From an uncultured Ignavibacteriota bacterium (GTDB lineage: Bacteria; Bacteroidota; Ignavibacteria; UBA10030; UBA8401): DNA of 64,000 bases. Of the stretch, positions 17,623 through 27,147 are shown one piece after another. Location: assembly GCA_903884005.1 (NCBI GenBank), contig CAISDA010000026.1, positions 1 to 64,000 on the forward strand. The letters are read 5' to 3'. Under the pieces are notes generated by a model. It made no database searches, was not told where the DNA came from, and was given only the letters and a program-made list of their open reading frames with translations. The stretch's first letter is position 1, and every line of letters begins with the position of its first letter. The position numbers were made by a program, and so were the translations under genes.

Positions 17623-20600
17623 CGCACGAGCACCATCCGTTTCGATTGCACGTATGCCGGTGTGGTGAGGCGGTAAAAATATACACCGCTCGATACCTCC
17701 ATGCCGCTGTCATCCTTGCCGTCCCATTGCTCGGCATACACGCCGAGCGCCTGCTGCCGCTGCACAAGCGTTTTAATTTTTTGTCCGAGCACGGTGAATA
17801 CGTCGAGTTCCACCATGCCGCTGCGGGCAACGGTGTACCGGATCGTGGTTGATGGATTCCACGGATTCGGAAAATTTTGCTCGAGTCCGTACACAAGAGG
17901 CGTCATGGGGATGCCATCGGTGTGCTGTTCGATAAATTTTTGTTCGCCCACAAGGATGCGGAATGCACGCGACGATTCATTCGTCTCGAATGTGCATTCA
18001 TACGCCGACGCCTGCGTGCAGTCGGCGATCCGTTCCGCACCGCGGTCCAGAATATAGACGCCGTATCCGGCCGGAAGCGGAGACATGCGCTCGATGTGAA
18101 GCGAAATGTGCGCACAAGGCTGGGAGGCACGGACCGTGCAGTCCCATACTGCGCCCCCCGTCGCGATCGGACGATAATCGCCGGCCAAAGCTCGGCGATC
18201 GGCCTCGATGAAGCTCAACGAGACATACCTTCCGGGCGGAACCGGCGGTTCTGCAAAATCATTTTTGTCCAATGTTTCGGAGGATGACTGCAGCATGCCG
18301 AAATAATTTTCGTTATCAGAGACGGTCCCATCCGTTGCCGACACACGCATGCTCCATTCGCCTTCTGCCGAAGCAGACGATGCGATCGCAGCCTTGTCCA
18401 TGACATTTAAATTAATCGGCACGGGAACCATGGTCACCACCGCGTCCGAATCGGAGGCGTTATTCACGAAATATCCTTCGAACGGTCTCAGAATATTCGT
18501 CGGAGAAAACCCTTTCCCGTCGTATTCCCACGCCCACATATCGACCGATGCCGGCCGCACCGATTTCCACCAATTGATCGCAAACGGAAATGGATCGCCG
18601 ATGAGCGTGAATCCGGGTTTCAACGTCATCGTGAACGGTTCCGGCAGGACCGTATAATCGGCGGTGCCGAGTTGCAGCGGCCGCTCATCTTTCATGATCA
18701 GCCAGTACGCCTTTCCGCGGTCTACCGTCATGAGCGGCGGCGACGGATACTCGGCGTAACTCTGGGCCTTGTCGTTCCATAGGCCGAAGAGCCGCCAGTC
18801 GTACGGATTCGGCTTTCCCAAACCGCTCAGCACCGACGCCGTGGAATTATCCGCAAGCACATACGGCACGCTGATCAGTCGGTACTGTTCGTTCTGGAGC
18901 GTCCCCGATAAACTGACCGCGGCGTTTTCAACCGTGCCGGCAATGGAAAAGGCACAGGCGAAATTATCCGCCGCCCACAATCCGGTCGCCATATCGCCCG
19001 GAGCGCTGTTCGCCCAGAAGCGCGGATCGCCGAACGCAATAATTTTCCCTTTGCCCGCGCGCGTCACACTTGCGAGTATCGCGGCAGACTGTGTACCGGG
19101 TGCGGCGCTGCTGAAAGAAAGGCCGGCGGCTGCAAAGAGTGTATCTGAATTTTTTCCGGTCAGCGTCAATCCGGTGCCGGACGCGAACACGAGCGTATCG
19201 GCGTGGGCAAGATACGAAGCCGACGAGGCCGAAAAGGATTTTGCTGCGGCGATGAAGCCGCTCGCCAACGAGGCGGTGTCTGCGCGGAAGCGGACGGATA
19301 CTTCCATCTGCGCCGCGTCGTTCCATTGGGGCATGGAGAACAATGCATTCAGCACCGCTGCACTGCGATCGGCCGCACTGCCGAGCGCGGCGATCGTGGT
19401 TCCGGCTGCGGCAAGTCCGGCCAGCACAGTACATTCGCCTGAGGTAAAGGGACGGTTCGGCGCCGGCAGGATCACCATTGCTACTGCAGCAGCCGGCGAA
19501 GCCGGAAGCGTGTCAATAACGGACATACCGGCAAGAGTGAATGCGCGGGCCAGATCGGAGTACATCGGCGATGCCGCGTCCGTTCCCGCGTGCGTGCGGT
19601 CGATGACGATCGTGCGGCCGCCCGTCGTTCCGAGGCCGGTGCAGAAACCCGTAAGGACGGCTTCGCCGCGGGCGAGCTGCGGATCATTCGTTGAAAAGGA
19701 CAGCAGTGCGGTAAACTTGCCGACACCAGTGGGAACGAAGCGTACGGCGATCTCTGCCGTCTGCTGTGCCGGTATCGCGAGCGAATCATAAGGCGTGATG
19801 AACGAGAAATTTTTGGATGTGTTCAGCAAGATCGAGCCGACAGTGAGCGTCCGCTCGCCCCGATTGCTGATGCGGACGGTTGTCGTTGTTGTTCCGCCTG
19901 AGCCGACGATGCCCGCGTTGAATGCCGTTAACGCCAGCGATGCGATCGGGAAGACATCGAGCGTTTTCCGCACCCACGTTGTGCCGTCATCGTAACTGAC
20001 GCGAACGCCGTCCCCGGTGGCAAGATAGATCTTTGCCCGGTTTGGGCCGCGCTCGGGCATCGAGCAGGCGCGCACATCGACCTGCTCGTCGGCAATTTTC
20101 GTCCAGCGCGTTCCTGGTGCAATAATGCCTGCAGAGGAACTGAGCTTATAGACTCCGCTCTGAGCGGCGGGATCATCCGGCAGGCGCCCCATTGCGGCAC
20201 AATACGAATACGACCGGGATGCCGCTGTGGCATCGTACACAATGACGCCGAGAGCGCCGATCCGGCCGGACGGAAGACCGGCGTCACAACGGACCCATTG
20301 AGCCAAGCGGAACTGGTAGACATAGGCGCCGGCATCGGTTCCCGCAAGCAGACGCATGCCGTCAAGAGACAGCGTGTCGACAAGCAGCGACGTAATATGC
20401 AGACGCGCCGTGCCGCTGCGCGGAAGGGCGGGCAGTTCCGTCCATATGCCCGATTTTTTTTCGCTGGAGATCAGAATTGTCGTATCGTTGGCCCCGAAAA
20501 AGACCGAACCGGAATCTGTTTGCGTGCTCACCAAAGTGTTGATGTGGTACGGTAAAAGTTGGTCGACTGTGGCCCACGTTTTTCCATCGTCTGCCGTGCG

Positions 20601-21026
20601 CCGTACGGTGATGCCGTCTGCAGCCAGCAGGAGACGCGGACCCGATGGCGGCGCGGCAAGAGCACTGGGCCGAAACACGCTATCGACGGTCCACCACTGC
20701 AGGCCGCCGTCGACGCTTGCCAGAAGCCCTACGCTTGTGGCCGCATACCAATGAGAAGAATTTCGTGAATCGGGCAAGATTGCATATACCGCACCTTCAC
20801 GGACATTCGACTGGACCCATACCGCTCCCCCGTCCGTGCTTCGATACAGTCCGTTGCGCGAAGTGCCGGCACAGACAATGCTGTCGTTCTGAAGGCCCCG
20901 GATACACAGCACGTCGCCCCCTGAACCAATGCCGGCTCCCGAGAGTCCCGCCCCAACAGCCGGATACGACTGCGCGGCAAGCACGATTGCAAATAAGAAA
21001 ACATATGTGGCGGACGATCGCGTCAT
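17619..21026 (-). CDS. Large T9SS-secreted surface protein with propeller and ASH-like domain
   Basis: This is a 1135-residue protein with a signal peptide (residues 1-25). Residues about 35-350 have BNR/propeller-type repeats (GLYRSTDGGAVWVQS, GLLASVDGGLQWW, TVRRTADDGKTWATV, DGVRVSYDDGTTWVRK). Residues about 360-460 look like an ASPM/SPD-2/Hydin immunoglobulin-type domain (NRGERTLTVGSILLNTSKNF, FSTNDPQLARGEAVLTG). A long middle section follows, and a T9SS sorting domain (LEQNFPNPWNPSTTI ... SGVYFYRL) ends it. It should be exported to the cell surface by the Por system. No catalytic motif is visible. It sits between a lipoprotein and a barrel gene in one operon, 19 bases after the former. Confidence 0.85.
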   Translation of the reverse strand: MTRSSATYVFLFAIVLAAQSYPAVGAGLSGAGIGSGGDVLCIRGLQNDSIVCAGTSRNGLYRSTDGGAVWVQSNVREGAVYAILPDSRNSSHWYAATSVGLLASVDGGLQWWTVDSVFRPSALAAPPSGPRLLLAADGITVRRTADDGKTWATVDQLLPYHINTLVSTQTDSGSVFFGANDTTILISSEKKSGIWTELPALPRSGTARLHITSLLVDTLSLDGMRLLAGTDAGAYVYQFRLAQWVRCDAGLPSGRIGALGVIVYDATAASRSYSYCAAMGRLPDDPAAQSGVYKLSSSAGIIAPGTRWTKIADEQVDVRACSMPERGPNRAKIYLATGDGVRVSYDDGTTWVRKTLDVFPIASLALTAFNAGIVGSGGTTTTTVRISNRGERTLTVGSILLNTSKNFSFITPYDSLAIPAQQTAEIAVRFVPTGVGKFTALLSFSTNDPQLARGEAVLTGFCTGLGTTGGRTIVIDRTHAGTDAASPMYSDLARAFTLAGMSVIDTLPASPAAAVAMVILPAPNRPFTSGECTVLAGLAAAGTTIAALGSAADRSAAVLNALFSMPQWNDAAQMEVSVRFRADTASLASGFIAAAKSFSASSASYLAHADTLVFASGTGLTLTGKNSDTLFAAAGLSFSSAAPGTQSAAILASVTRAGKGKIIAFGDPRFWANSAPGDMATGLWAADNFACAFSIAGTVENAAVSLSGTLQNEQYRLISVPYVLADNSTASVLSGLGKPNPYDWRLFGLWNDKAQSYAEYPSPPLMTVDRGKAYWLIMKDERPLQLGTADYTVLPEPFTMTLKPGFTLIGDPFPFAINWWKSVRPASVDMWAWEYDGKGFSPTNILRPFEGYFVNNASDSDAVVTMVPVPINLNVMDKAAIASSASAEGEWSMRVSATDGTVSDNENYFGMLQSSSETLDKNDFAEPPVPPGRYVSLSFIEADRRALAGDYRPIATGGAVWDCTVRASQPCAHISLHIERMSPLPAGYGVYILDRGAERIADCTQASAYECTFETNESSRAFRILVGEQKFIEQHTDGIPMTPLVYGLEQNFPNPWNPSTTIRYTVARSGMVELDVFTVLGQKIKTLVQRQQALGVYAEQWDGKDDSGMEVSSGVYFYRLTTPAYVQSKRMVLVR

Positions 21027-21045
21027 GAATGTGGCGTGTCTTCGA

Positions 21046-22470
21046 TTATGGTTTCGGCGGCACCGGCGGCGCCGGAAGCGGCTGCCGTATCAATACCGGA
21101 TTCGTTTTGCCGGGATTCGGAAACGTCGGTGCGTATCCTCCCGTGTGTGTCAATGTTGTGGCAGCCCGCTCTATGATCGTCGTGATGGCATCCGAATCTA
21201 TCGGACTGCGGGGTACAATTGTTCCATCGCCCGTCCCCGGCACTTGCGGCAGGCTGCCGGCTGTGCTCGTTCCGCCGCTAGTCCCCGGCACTTGCGGCAG
21301 GTTCCCGGGCACACTTGTACCTCCCCCGCCGGTTCCAGGCAACTGGGGCGGCCGGCCGTTTGAACCGCCAGTCGGGTCAAAACTATCCGTGTAGTCGAGC
21401 TGGTCGCGGGCATCGGAAAAATTCGGATCGAGTTCCAGCGCCTGCCTGAATGATGCCGCGGCCTGCGCAAATGCTCCTCTGTCTTCGAACTCCAATCCTT
21501 CTGCGTAGCGAAGGAATGCAAAATAATTTTCAGTCGGAATAACGAGTATCGCCTCGCGCTCCTCGGCGCTGAGCGGAATGCCCAGTGTGCGCAGCAGGTG
21601 CAGCACCACGTCCTTTTCAGCGCGGAATAAATTTTCTGTCGGACCAAGATTGGAATCGAACGCCTCCACCACAGCGTCGACGGTCTTCGTCACAGCCGCA
21701 TCCAGATGCAGCATGCCGTCGCTTGTCGCAACAAACGAACCCTTCACCACACGATGTGCGCCGACAAGCTTGCCGATGCGCGGGGCTGACACGGGCGATG
21801 CAAGCGCCGTTTCACCGAGCGACAATTCTTCGAGCACCGTTTGAAGGCGCAGGCGTTCAATCACTCTTAAAGCGCGGACCTTCGAGAGATCCGTTGCGAC
21901 CATTTCGGCCAGACCGCGGCAAAGCGGATCCATGTCGCGAGCGGATCCGTTATTCTCGAACGAGAGCACGGCCACGGTATTCGTATCGATGGAGGAAACG
22001 GCGATGGAGGATTCATACACAATCGCATGGCGTGCGTCGCGCCGCATGCGGCGCAGAAGCAGTTCGCGGCTTCTCACCATCGCAGTGCTGCCGCGCATAC
22101 GGTAGGATGTGGACTCGGCATACTTCCTGTAGCATGCAATCGCCTTCAGATCGTCGTTCAGCGAATCGGCGCAGACGGCGAGATAGTACATCGCCTGGTC
22201 ATCATCCGGAATTTTTTTAGTATATACAGTGAGGAGTGAATCGGCGAGGGAATAGTGTTGTTTCTGCGCGTGGGCGATGCCCGCTATTTTTACTGTTTCG
22301 ATTGCGGATGGATCAGACAATACCGAATCCGGAATCTGCCGAATGACATCGTCATACAAACCTTCATTCAACGACAGGGACAGCGAATCGAATCGCGACG
22401 AAGCACATCCGCAGAACAGTGCCGCAATAAACAACCCGTATGTAGAGAATGGGAAAAATTTTTGTTTCAC
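21046..22470 (-). CDS. CsgG/FlgO-domain lipoprotein with TPRs and Pro/Gly-rich tail
   Basis: The 474-residue product has a lipoprotein signal (IAALFCGC, lipid Cys near 22), TPR-like helices (about 30-130; AMYYLAVCADSLNDDLKAI), a CsgG/FlgO fold (about 165-300; TVAVLSFENNGSARDMDPLC, RVIERLRLQTVLEELSLGET), another TPR (FRQALELDPNFSDARDQL) and a low-complexity tail with repeats of the LPQVPGT-GGT type and a proline-rich end. It resembles outer-membrane assembly lipoproteins. It is the first gene of the 11-22.5 kb cluster, so the promoter should be within 22471-22637. Confidence 0.75.
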   Translation of the reverse strand: MKQKFFPFSTYGLFIAALFCGCASSRFDSLSLSLNEGLYDDVIRQIPDSVLSDPSAIETVKIAGIAHAQKQHYSLADSLLTVYTKKIPDDDQAMYYLAVCADSLNDDLKAIACYRKYAESTSYRMRGSTAMVRSRELLLRRMRRDARHAIVYESSIAVSSIDTNTVAVLSFENNGSARDMDPLCRGLAEMVATDLSKVRALRVIERLRLQTVLEELSLGETALASPVSAPRIGKLVGAHRVVKGSFVATSDGMLHLDAAVTKTVDAVVEAFDSNLGPTENLFRAEKDVVLHLLRTLGIPLSAEEREAILVIPTENYFAFLRYAEGLEFEDRGAFAQAAASFRQALELDPNFSDARDQLDYTDSFDPTGGSNGRPPQLPGTGGGGTSVPGNLPQVPGTSGGTSTAGSLPQVPGTGDGTIVPRSPIDSDAITTIIERAATTLTHTGGYAPTFPNPGKTNPVLIRQPLPAPPVPPKP

Positions 22471-22637
22471 AATATAAACAATGGTATGTATAGAGATACG
22501 TCTGTCAGTTTCTTACCATCCTGAATATTGCAAAAATAGCTGATTATTGCAAGTACTTAAAGTAAATCCTGAAGTCTGGCCAGGGCCGCAACGAACGATG
22601 GACAACCATTCGCCGTAGCCCCGGAAGCCTGGCTGCG

Positions 22638-23105
22638 TCACTGCTTGAGACCCAGTTTGTTCCCTTCTTCTATCGCCCATTTCGAGAGACGATCGCGGTC
22701 CGCATCCGAAAGTGCTGCCTCGGGGTGCATTTTGACATATTTCTGCAGCGGCATGGAATTATCAGTCACCTCGCCCTCTATTTCGGAGAGTTTCTTTATC
22801 ATCCTGGCTTTCTTATAGGTACCCCACTCTGAAAAGTTCAAATGCCGTCGTCCCTGCTCCACATCGCCGGCCACGAGCCACGACACGGGGGCGACATTCG
22901 AATACCAGGGCCACGTTGTTTCGTTCGAATGGCAATCGTTGCACGCGCGGCCGATGATGGCCTTCACATCGTCGGGCACCGACAGGTGGGCGGTATACAC
23001 GGCAGCCGGATTGACCGGAGGATTTGTCTGGTCCGGGCGTTTCAGTTGAATGAGAATACATGCCGCAACCAGAATACCAAGCGCCCACATCAGAATCTTT
23101 TTCAT
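22638..23105 (-). CDS. Haem-binding domain protein (mono-haem c-type, membrane-anchored)
   Basis: The 155-residue product has one N-terminal helix (MKKILMWALGILVAACILIQ) and a periplasmic haem-binding domain with CNDCH (55-59), followed by NETTWPWYSNVAPVSWLV and MPLQKYVKMHPEA, the layout of the Haem_bd family (PF14376). It probably carries one covalently bound haem c in electron transfer. I chose ATG 23105, just after GGAGTGTGC, over the GTG six bases upstream. Monocistronic; divergent from the phosphohexomutase gene. Confidence 0.85.
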   Translation of the reverse strand: MKKILMWALGILVAACILIQLKRPDQTNPPVNPAAVYTAHLSVPDDVKAIIGRACNDCHSNETTWPWYSNVAPVSWLVAGDVEQGRRHLNFSEWGTYKKARMIKKLSEIEGEVTDNSMPLQKYVKMHPEAALSDADRDRLSKWAIEEGNKLGLKQ

Positions 23106-23238
23106 GCACACTCCTTTTGTCTTATGCTCCGGCTTCGCCGTATGAATTGCTTCTCTCCGCTCTCATTTTTATATTATGCAAGATACCGCTGTGTGCACCT
23201 ATTCAGAAACACTCATTCATCACTATCGAAAGTACTGC

Positions 23239-24606
23239 ATGTCGCTCATGGTCAGCATCTCGGGCATCCGGGGCATTGTCGGCGAATCGCTCACGCCTGA
23301 CGTCATCGTCAATTATATCGCCGGGTTCGCCGAGTATTGCGGCCGCGGCACCGTCGTCATCGGCCGAGACGGCCGCTGCACCGGAGAGAGCATCGCAAAG
23401 ATCGTTTCATCAACGCTCGTCCAGATGGGCTGTGTGGTTGTCGACATCGGCATCTGCCCCACACCCACCGTCGCGATCGCCGTCGAACAGGAACATGCGG
23501 CCGGCGGCATCATCATCACCGCGAGCCACAATCCGATGCAGTGGAACGGATTGAAATTTCTCGCTTCCACGGGACTCTTTCTGGACGCCTCCGAAAATCA
23601 GGAGTTCTGGCGCATGGCCGCGCGCGACACGCGCGTGTATGCCGCGTGGGACCGGCAGGGTACATACCGCTATGACCCATCATACATAGAAAAACACATT
23701 GATGCAATTCTTTCGCTGCCGTCGGTGCACGCACACGAGATCAAAGGGAAAAATTTTTCCGTGGTCGTCGATTGTGTGAACGCGGCCGGCGGCGTTATCG
23801 TTCCTGAACTGCTCCGGCGATTCGGGTGCAGGGTCATTGAAATGAATTGCGAGGTGAGCGGAATTTTTTCGCACACTCCCGAGCCGATCCCCGAGAACCT
23901 GACGTCGCTCGCAGCGCGCGTGGTGGCCGAAGGCGCGGACCTCGGCATCGCCGTCGATCCGGATGTGGACCGGCTCGTATTGATCAACGAAAAAGGCGAG
24001 CCGTTTGTCGAAGAGTACACCGTCACTTCCGCCGTCCGGTTCATTCTGGACGAAGAGCAGAAGCACGGGCGGACCGGGCATACGGTCGTCGTGAACCTCT
24101 CGACGACGCGCGCGGTGGACGACGTGGCGCGCCAGTACGGGGCATCGGTGCTCCGCACGGCCGTCGGCGAGATCAATGTCGCCTCGCGCATGAGGGATGC
24201 CGGAGCGATCGTCGGCGGCGAAGGCAGCGGCGGCGTCATCCTGCCTGCGGTCCATCTCGGGCGCGACGCCATCGTCGGCATCGGTATATTCCTGCAGCTC
24301 CTCACCAATTTCGGCGGCACGGCATCGGCCCTCAAGGCGAGCATGCCTCAGTATCACATCGTGAAGAACAAGATCTCACTCGGCGCTCTGGTTCCCGATG
24401 CCATCATGGCCTCGCTCACGGCACGGTACGAACGCACTGAAAAAATTACGACCGAGGACGGGCTCAAGATCGATTTTGCGGACTCCTGGGTGCATCTTCG
24501 CAAATCAAACACGGAACCGATCATACGCATCATTGCCGAAGCACGGACAATTGCGGCGGCGGCGGCCCTGGTCGAGCGGTTTCAACAGGAAGCCCTCGCC
24601 GTGTAA
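23239..24606 (+). CDS. glmM: Phosphohexomutase (phosphoglucosamine mutase/phosphomannomutase)
   Basis: The alpha-D-phosphohexomutase fold is clear: SISGIRGIVGESLTP at the start, the phosphoserine loop ITASHNPMQWNG (Ser about 96), the metal loop DPDVDRLVLINEKGEP (about 240), the sugar-binding GGEGSGGVILP and the phosphate-binding RKSNTEPIIRI. It likely makes glucosamine-1-phosphate for cell-wall precursors; phosphomannomutase activity is possible. I chose ATG 23239 (MSLMVSISG) since homologues begin there; the frame is open to 23176. The gene symbol is the likeliest, not certain. Confidence 0.88.
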   Translation: MSLMVSISGIRGIVGESLTPDVIVNYIAGFAEYCGRGTVVIGRDGRCTGESIAKIVSSTLVQMGCVVVDIGICPTPTVAIAVEQEHAAGGIIITASHNPMQWNGLKFLASTGLFLDASENQEFWRMAARDTRVYAAWDRQGTYRYDPSYIEKHIDAILSLPSVHAHEIKGKNFSVVVDCVNAAGGVIVPELLRRFGCRVIEMNCEVSGIFSHTPEPIPENLTSLAARVVAEGADLGIAVDPDVDRLVLINEKGEPFVEEYTVTSAVRFILDEEQKHGRTGHTVVVNLSTTRAVDDVARQYGASVLRTAVGEINVASRMRDAGAIVGGEGSGGVILPAVHLGRDAIVGIGIFLQLLTNFGGTASALKASMPQYHIVKNKISLGALVPDAIMASLTARYERTEKITTEDGLKIDFADSWVHLRKSNTEPIIRIIAEARTIAAAAALVERFQQEALAV

Positions 24607-24663
24607 CAGTAACCGTCGCTCAGGAACATGCTCCCTTTGCCACATGCCAGGATTAGTGTCTCT

Positions 24664-25956
24664 ATGAAAAAAATATTCATTGCCGCCGTCATCGCGTTGA
24701 CGATATCGCCCTCAGCCGCAAAAAACAAACCCATGCTGATGTGGTTCGATGCAACGGCGAATTTCAATCGGTTAAGCTATGGGGATTCGATCGCGTATTA
24801 TCTGGATAAGGTGAAATCGCTCGGCTTCACAGACGTGGTGGTGGATGTCAAGCCGATCACCGGTGAAGTGCTCTACACGAGCCGGTATGCCCCCATCATG
24901 CGCGAATGGGACGGGCACCGGCGCGGACACACATTCGATTACATCGCAGCGTTCATCACCGAGGCGCACAAACGATCGCTGCGCATACACGCGGCGGTGA
25001 ATATATTTGCGGGCGGACTGAACGTACTGGAGCGTGGCATTGTCTTCTCCATGCATCCAGAATGGGCGTCGGTCATCTACACGGACACCGGCATGGTGCC
25101 CATCACCGCATTGAAACACAGGGACGCCGCAATGCTCAATCCCGCCGATACGGCGGTGCAGCATCACGAGTTGAATGTGCTGGGCGAGCTTGTCTCGCGC
25201 TATCCGTTGGACGGGGTCATCCTCGACCGTGTGCGGTATGATGATCTCGATGCGGATTTTTCACCGCTCTCGCGTTCGCTCTTCGAACGATCCATCGGAA
25301 CAGCGATCGGCCATTTCCCGGACGATATTTTCCTGTGGGAGAAGACGTCGAACGGCTCGAAACGCATGAAGCCGGGAAAATATTTCACGCAGTGGCTGGA
25401 CTGGCGTGCGAAGGTCATACACGATTTCATCGCCCAGGCACGGGCCGTGGTGAAACATGCGCGGCCGTCGGCCTCGTTCGGCGATTACGCGGGCGCCTGG
25501 TATCCGATCTACTATCAGGTCGGCGCAAACTGGGCGAGCACCACATACGATCCGTCGAAAGAATACCGCTGGGCATCGCCTTCCTATAAGAAGACGGGAT
25601 ACGCCGAACTGCTGGACCTGTTCACGACGGGGAATTATTATTTCGAAGTCACAAAGGCGGAACTGACGGGACAAAAGAGTACCGCAGGCGCACAAACCGG
25701 CACGGGGCCTGCAAAGGCGCCCTGGTATTCGGTTGAAGGATCGTGTGAAATAGCAAAGAACGTTGTCAACAACGCAACGCCCGTGTACGGAGGCATTTTT
25801 GTGGAGCAGTACCGCGACCATCCCGCCCAATTTTCAAAAGCAGTGGCGATGAACTTGCAGCGAAGCGACGGACTGATGGTCTTCGACATTATGCACATCA
25901 TCACGATGAACTGGTGGAATGCGCTGGCGCGCGGCATCGCGGAGAGCAAGGAATGA
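24664..25956 (+). CDS. Secreted GHL10-type glycosyl hydrolase-like protein
   Basis: Start ATG 24664 gives a signal peptide (MKKIFIAAVIALTISPSAA); an in-frame upstream start at 24628 would bury it. The 430-residue product has the GHL10 (PF02638) pattern: MLMWFDATANFNRLS, LKSLGFTDVVVDVKPITGEV, HAAVNIFAGGLNVLERG, YPLDGVILDRVRYDD and VYGGIFVEQYRDHP. These TIM-barrel proteins are probable periplasmic or surface glycosidases with unproven substrates. It follows the mutase gene by 57 bases and may share its transcript. Confidence 0.8.
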   Translation: MKKIFIAAVIALTISPSAAKNKPMLMWFDATANFNRLSYGDSIAYYLDKVKSLGFTDVVVDVKPITGEVLYTSRYAPIMREWDGHRRGHTFDYIAAFITEAHKRSLRIHAAVNIFAGGLNVLERGIVFSMHPEWASVIYTDTGMVPITALKHRDAAMLNPADTAVQHHELNVLGELVSRYPLDGVILDRVRYDDLDADFSPLSRSLFERSIGTAIGHFPDDIFLWEKTSNGSKRMKPGKYFTQWLDWRAKVIHDFIAQARAVVKHARPSASFGDYAGAWYPIYYQVGANWASTTYDPSKEYRWASPSYKKTGYAELLDLFTTGNYYFEVTKAELTGQKSTAGAQTGTGPAKAPWYSVEGSCEIAKNVVNNATPVYGGIFVEQYRDHPAQFSKAVAMNLQRSDGLMVFDIMHIITMNWWNALARGIAESKE

Positions 25957-26037
25957 GCGCCCGGCGTCTCATGCTGTAGACGAATTGTTTCACTGACCTG
26001 CACTGTCTCACACCACAACCGTTCAACGGAGGCACCG

Positions 26038-27147
26038 ATGTCGGAACAATTTGAAGTGCACGACCTTCTCATGCTGGCGTCGGTTCCGGGAATCGGAGGT
26101 AACAGACTGCGTCAGCTCGTACACCATTTCGGCTCGCCTTCTGAGGCGCTCAAGGCCTCTCCCATGGACCTTGCGCGCGTCGAAGGCATCGATAAAAAAC
26201 TGGCGTCAGCAGTGGCGCACAACACCGCTGGGTGCGCATTCGTCGACGATCAGCTCTCGCGCCTCAACAAGGTCAACGGATCGATCATCACACTGTGGAA
26301 CGGGAACTACCCCGCCCTCCTCGGAGCCATCTACGACCCCCCTCCGATCCTGTTCGTGCTCGGCACGCTCGATGCGCGGGACCGCCATGCGATCGGCGTC
26401 GTGGGCACGCGGCATCCTAGTCTGTACGGCAGAACGATGGCTGAAAAATTTTCCGCCGATCTCGCCGCGAACGGGATCACGGTGGTGAGCGGACTGGCAC
26501 GGGGCATCGATACCATCGCCCATACCGCCACGCTTCGCGCAAACGGCCGCACGTGGGCCGTCATCGGGTCGGCGCTCGACAAAATCTATCCACATGAAAA
26601 TGAGGGCCTCGCCGAGCGCATTGCCGACAGCGGCGCCGTCATCTCCGAATTTTTCATGGGCACCAAGCCCGATCCCGGAAATTTCCCGAGACGCAACCGC
26701 ATCATCAGCGGATGTTCGCTCGGTTCGCTCATCGTTGAATCGGCCGAGGACGGCGGCGCAATGATCACCGCATCGATGGCGCTCGATCAAAACCGCGAGC
26801 TGTTCGCCGTCCCGGGAAACATCAACGAGAAATTTTCCGCCGGTCCGAACAGGCTCATTCGGGACGGCCAGGCAAAACTCGTCACGTGCGTCGACGACAT
26901 CCTTGTCGAGTTCGAATCCGTGCTCGGCCCCGTGCGCAACAGCGACGCCCGGCAGCAGCACCCCCAGCTCACGATGTTCGAGCAGCGGATCTACGACACG
27001 CTCGAAGGCGCTCCCGTGCATATCGATGCGATTTCGGAACTGACATCCCTCTCGCCCGCCGATACGCTGGTGACGCTGCTCGGCCTTGAATTCAAGGGCA
27101 TCATCAAACAGCTTCCGGGTAAATTATTTTTGAAAGTGCAGGGGTGA
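26038..27147 (+). CDS. dprA: DNA-processing protein DprA
   Basis: The 369-residue protein has an N-terminal helix-hairpin-helix-like region (SVPGIGGNRLRQLVHHFG), the Rossmann-type DprA core (VGTRHPSLYGRTMAEKF, SGLARGIDTIAHTATL, VIGSALDKIYPHEN, NFPRRNRIISG, ALDQNRELFAVPGN) and a C-terminal winged-helix domain (YDTLEGAPVHIDAISELT). DprA loads RecA on incoming single-stranded DNA during transformation. The start follows ACGGAGG. Its 3' end overlaps the convergent glycosyltransferase gene by 24 bases. Confidence 0.95.
   Translation: MSEQFEVHDLLMLASVPGIGGNRLRQLVHHFGSPSEALKASPMDLARVEGIDKKLASAVAHNTAGCAFVDDQLSRLNKVNGSIITLWNGNYPALLGAIYDPPPILFVLGTLDARDRHAIGVVGTRHPSLYGRTMAEKFSADLAANGITVVSGLARGIDTIAHTATLRANGRTWAVIGSALDKIYPHENEGLAERIADSGAVISEFFMGTKPDPGNFPRRNRIISGCSLGSLIVESAEDGGAMITASMALDQNRELFAVPGNINEKFSAGPNRLIRDGQAKLVTCVDDILVEFESVLGPVRNSDARQQHPQLTMFEQRIYDTLEGAPVHIDAISELTSLSPADTLVTLLGLEFKGIIKQLPGKLFLKVQG

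Noticed and set aside
21200-21345. CRISPR-like repeats
   Set aside because: The repeats are coding (LPQVPGT units), contiguous and without unique spacers; no cas genes.
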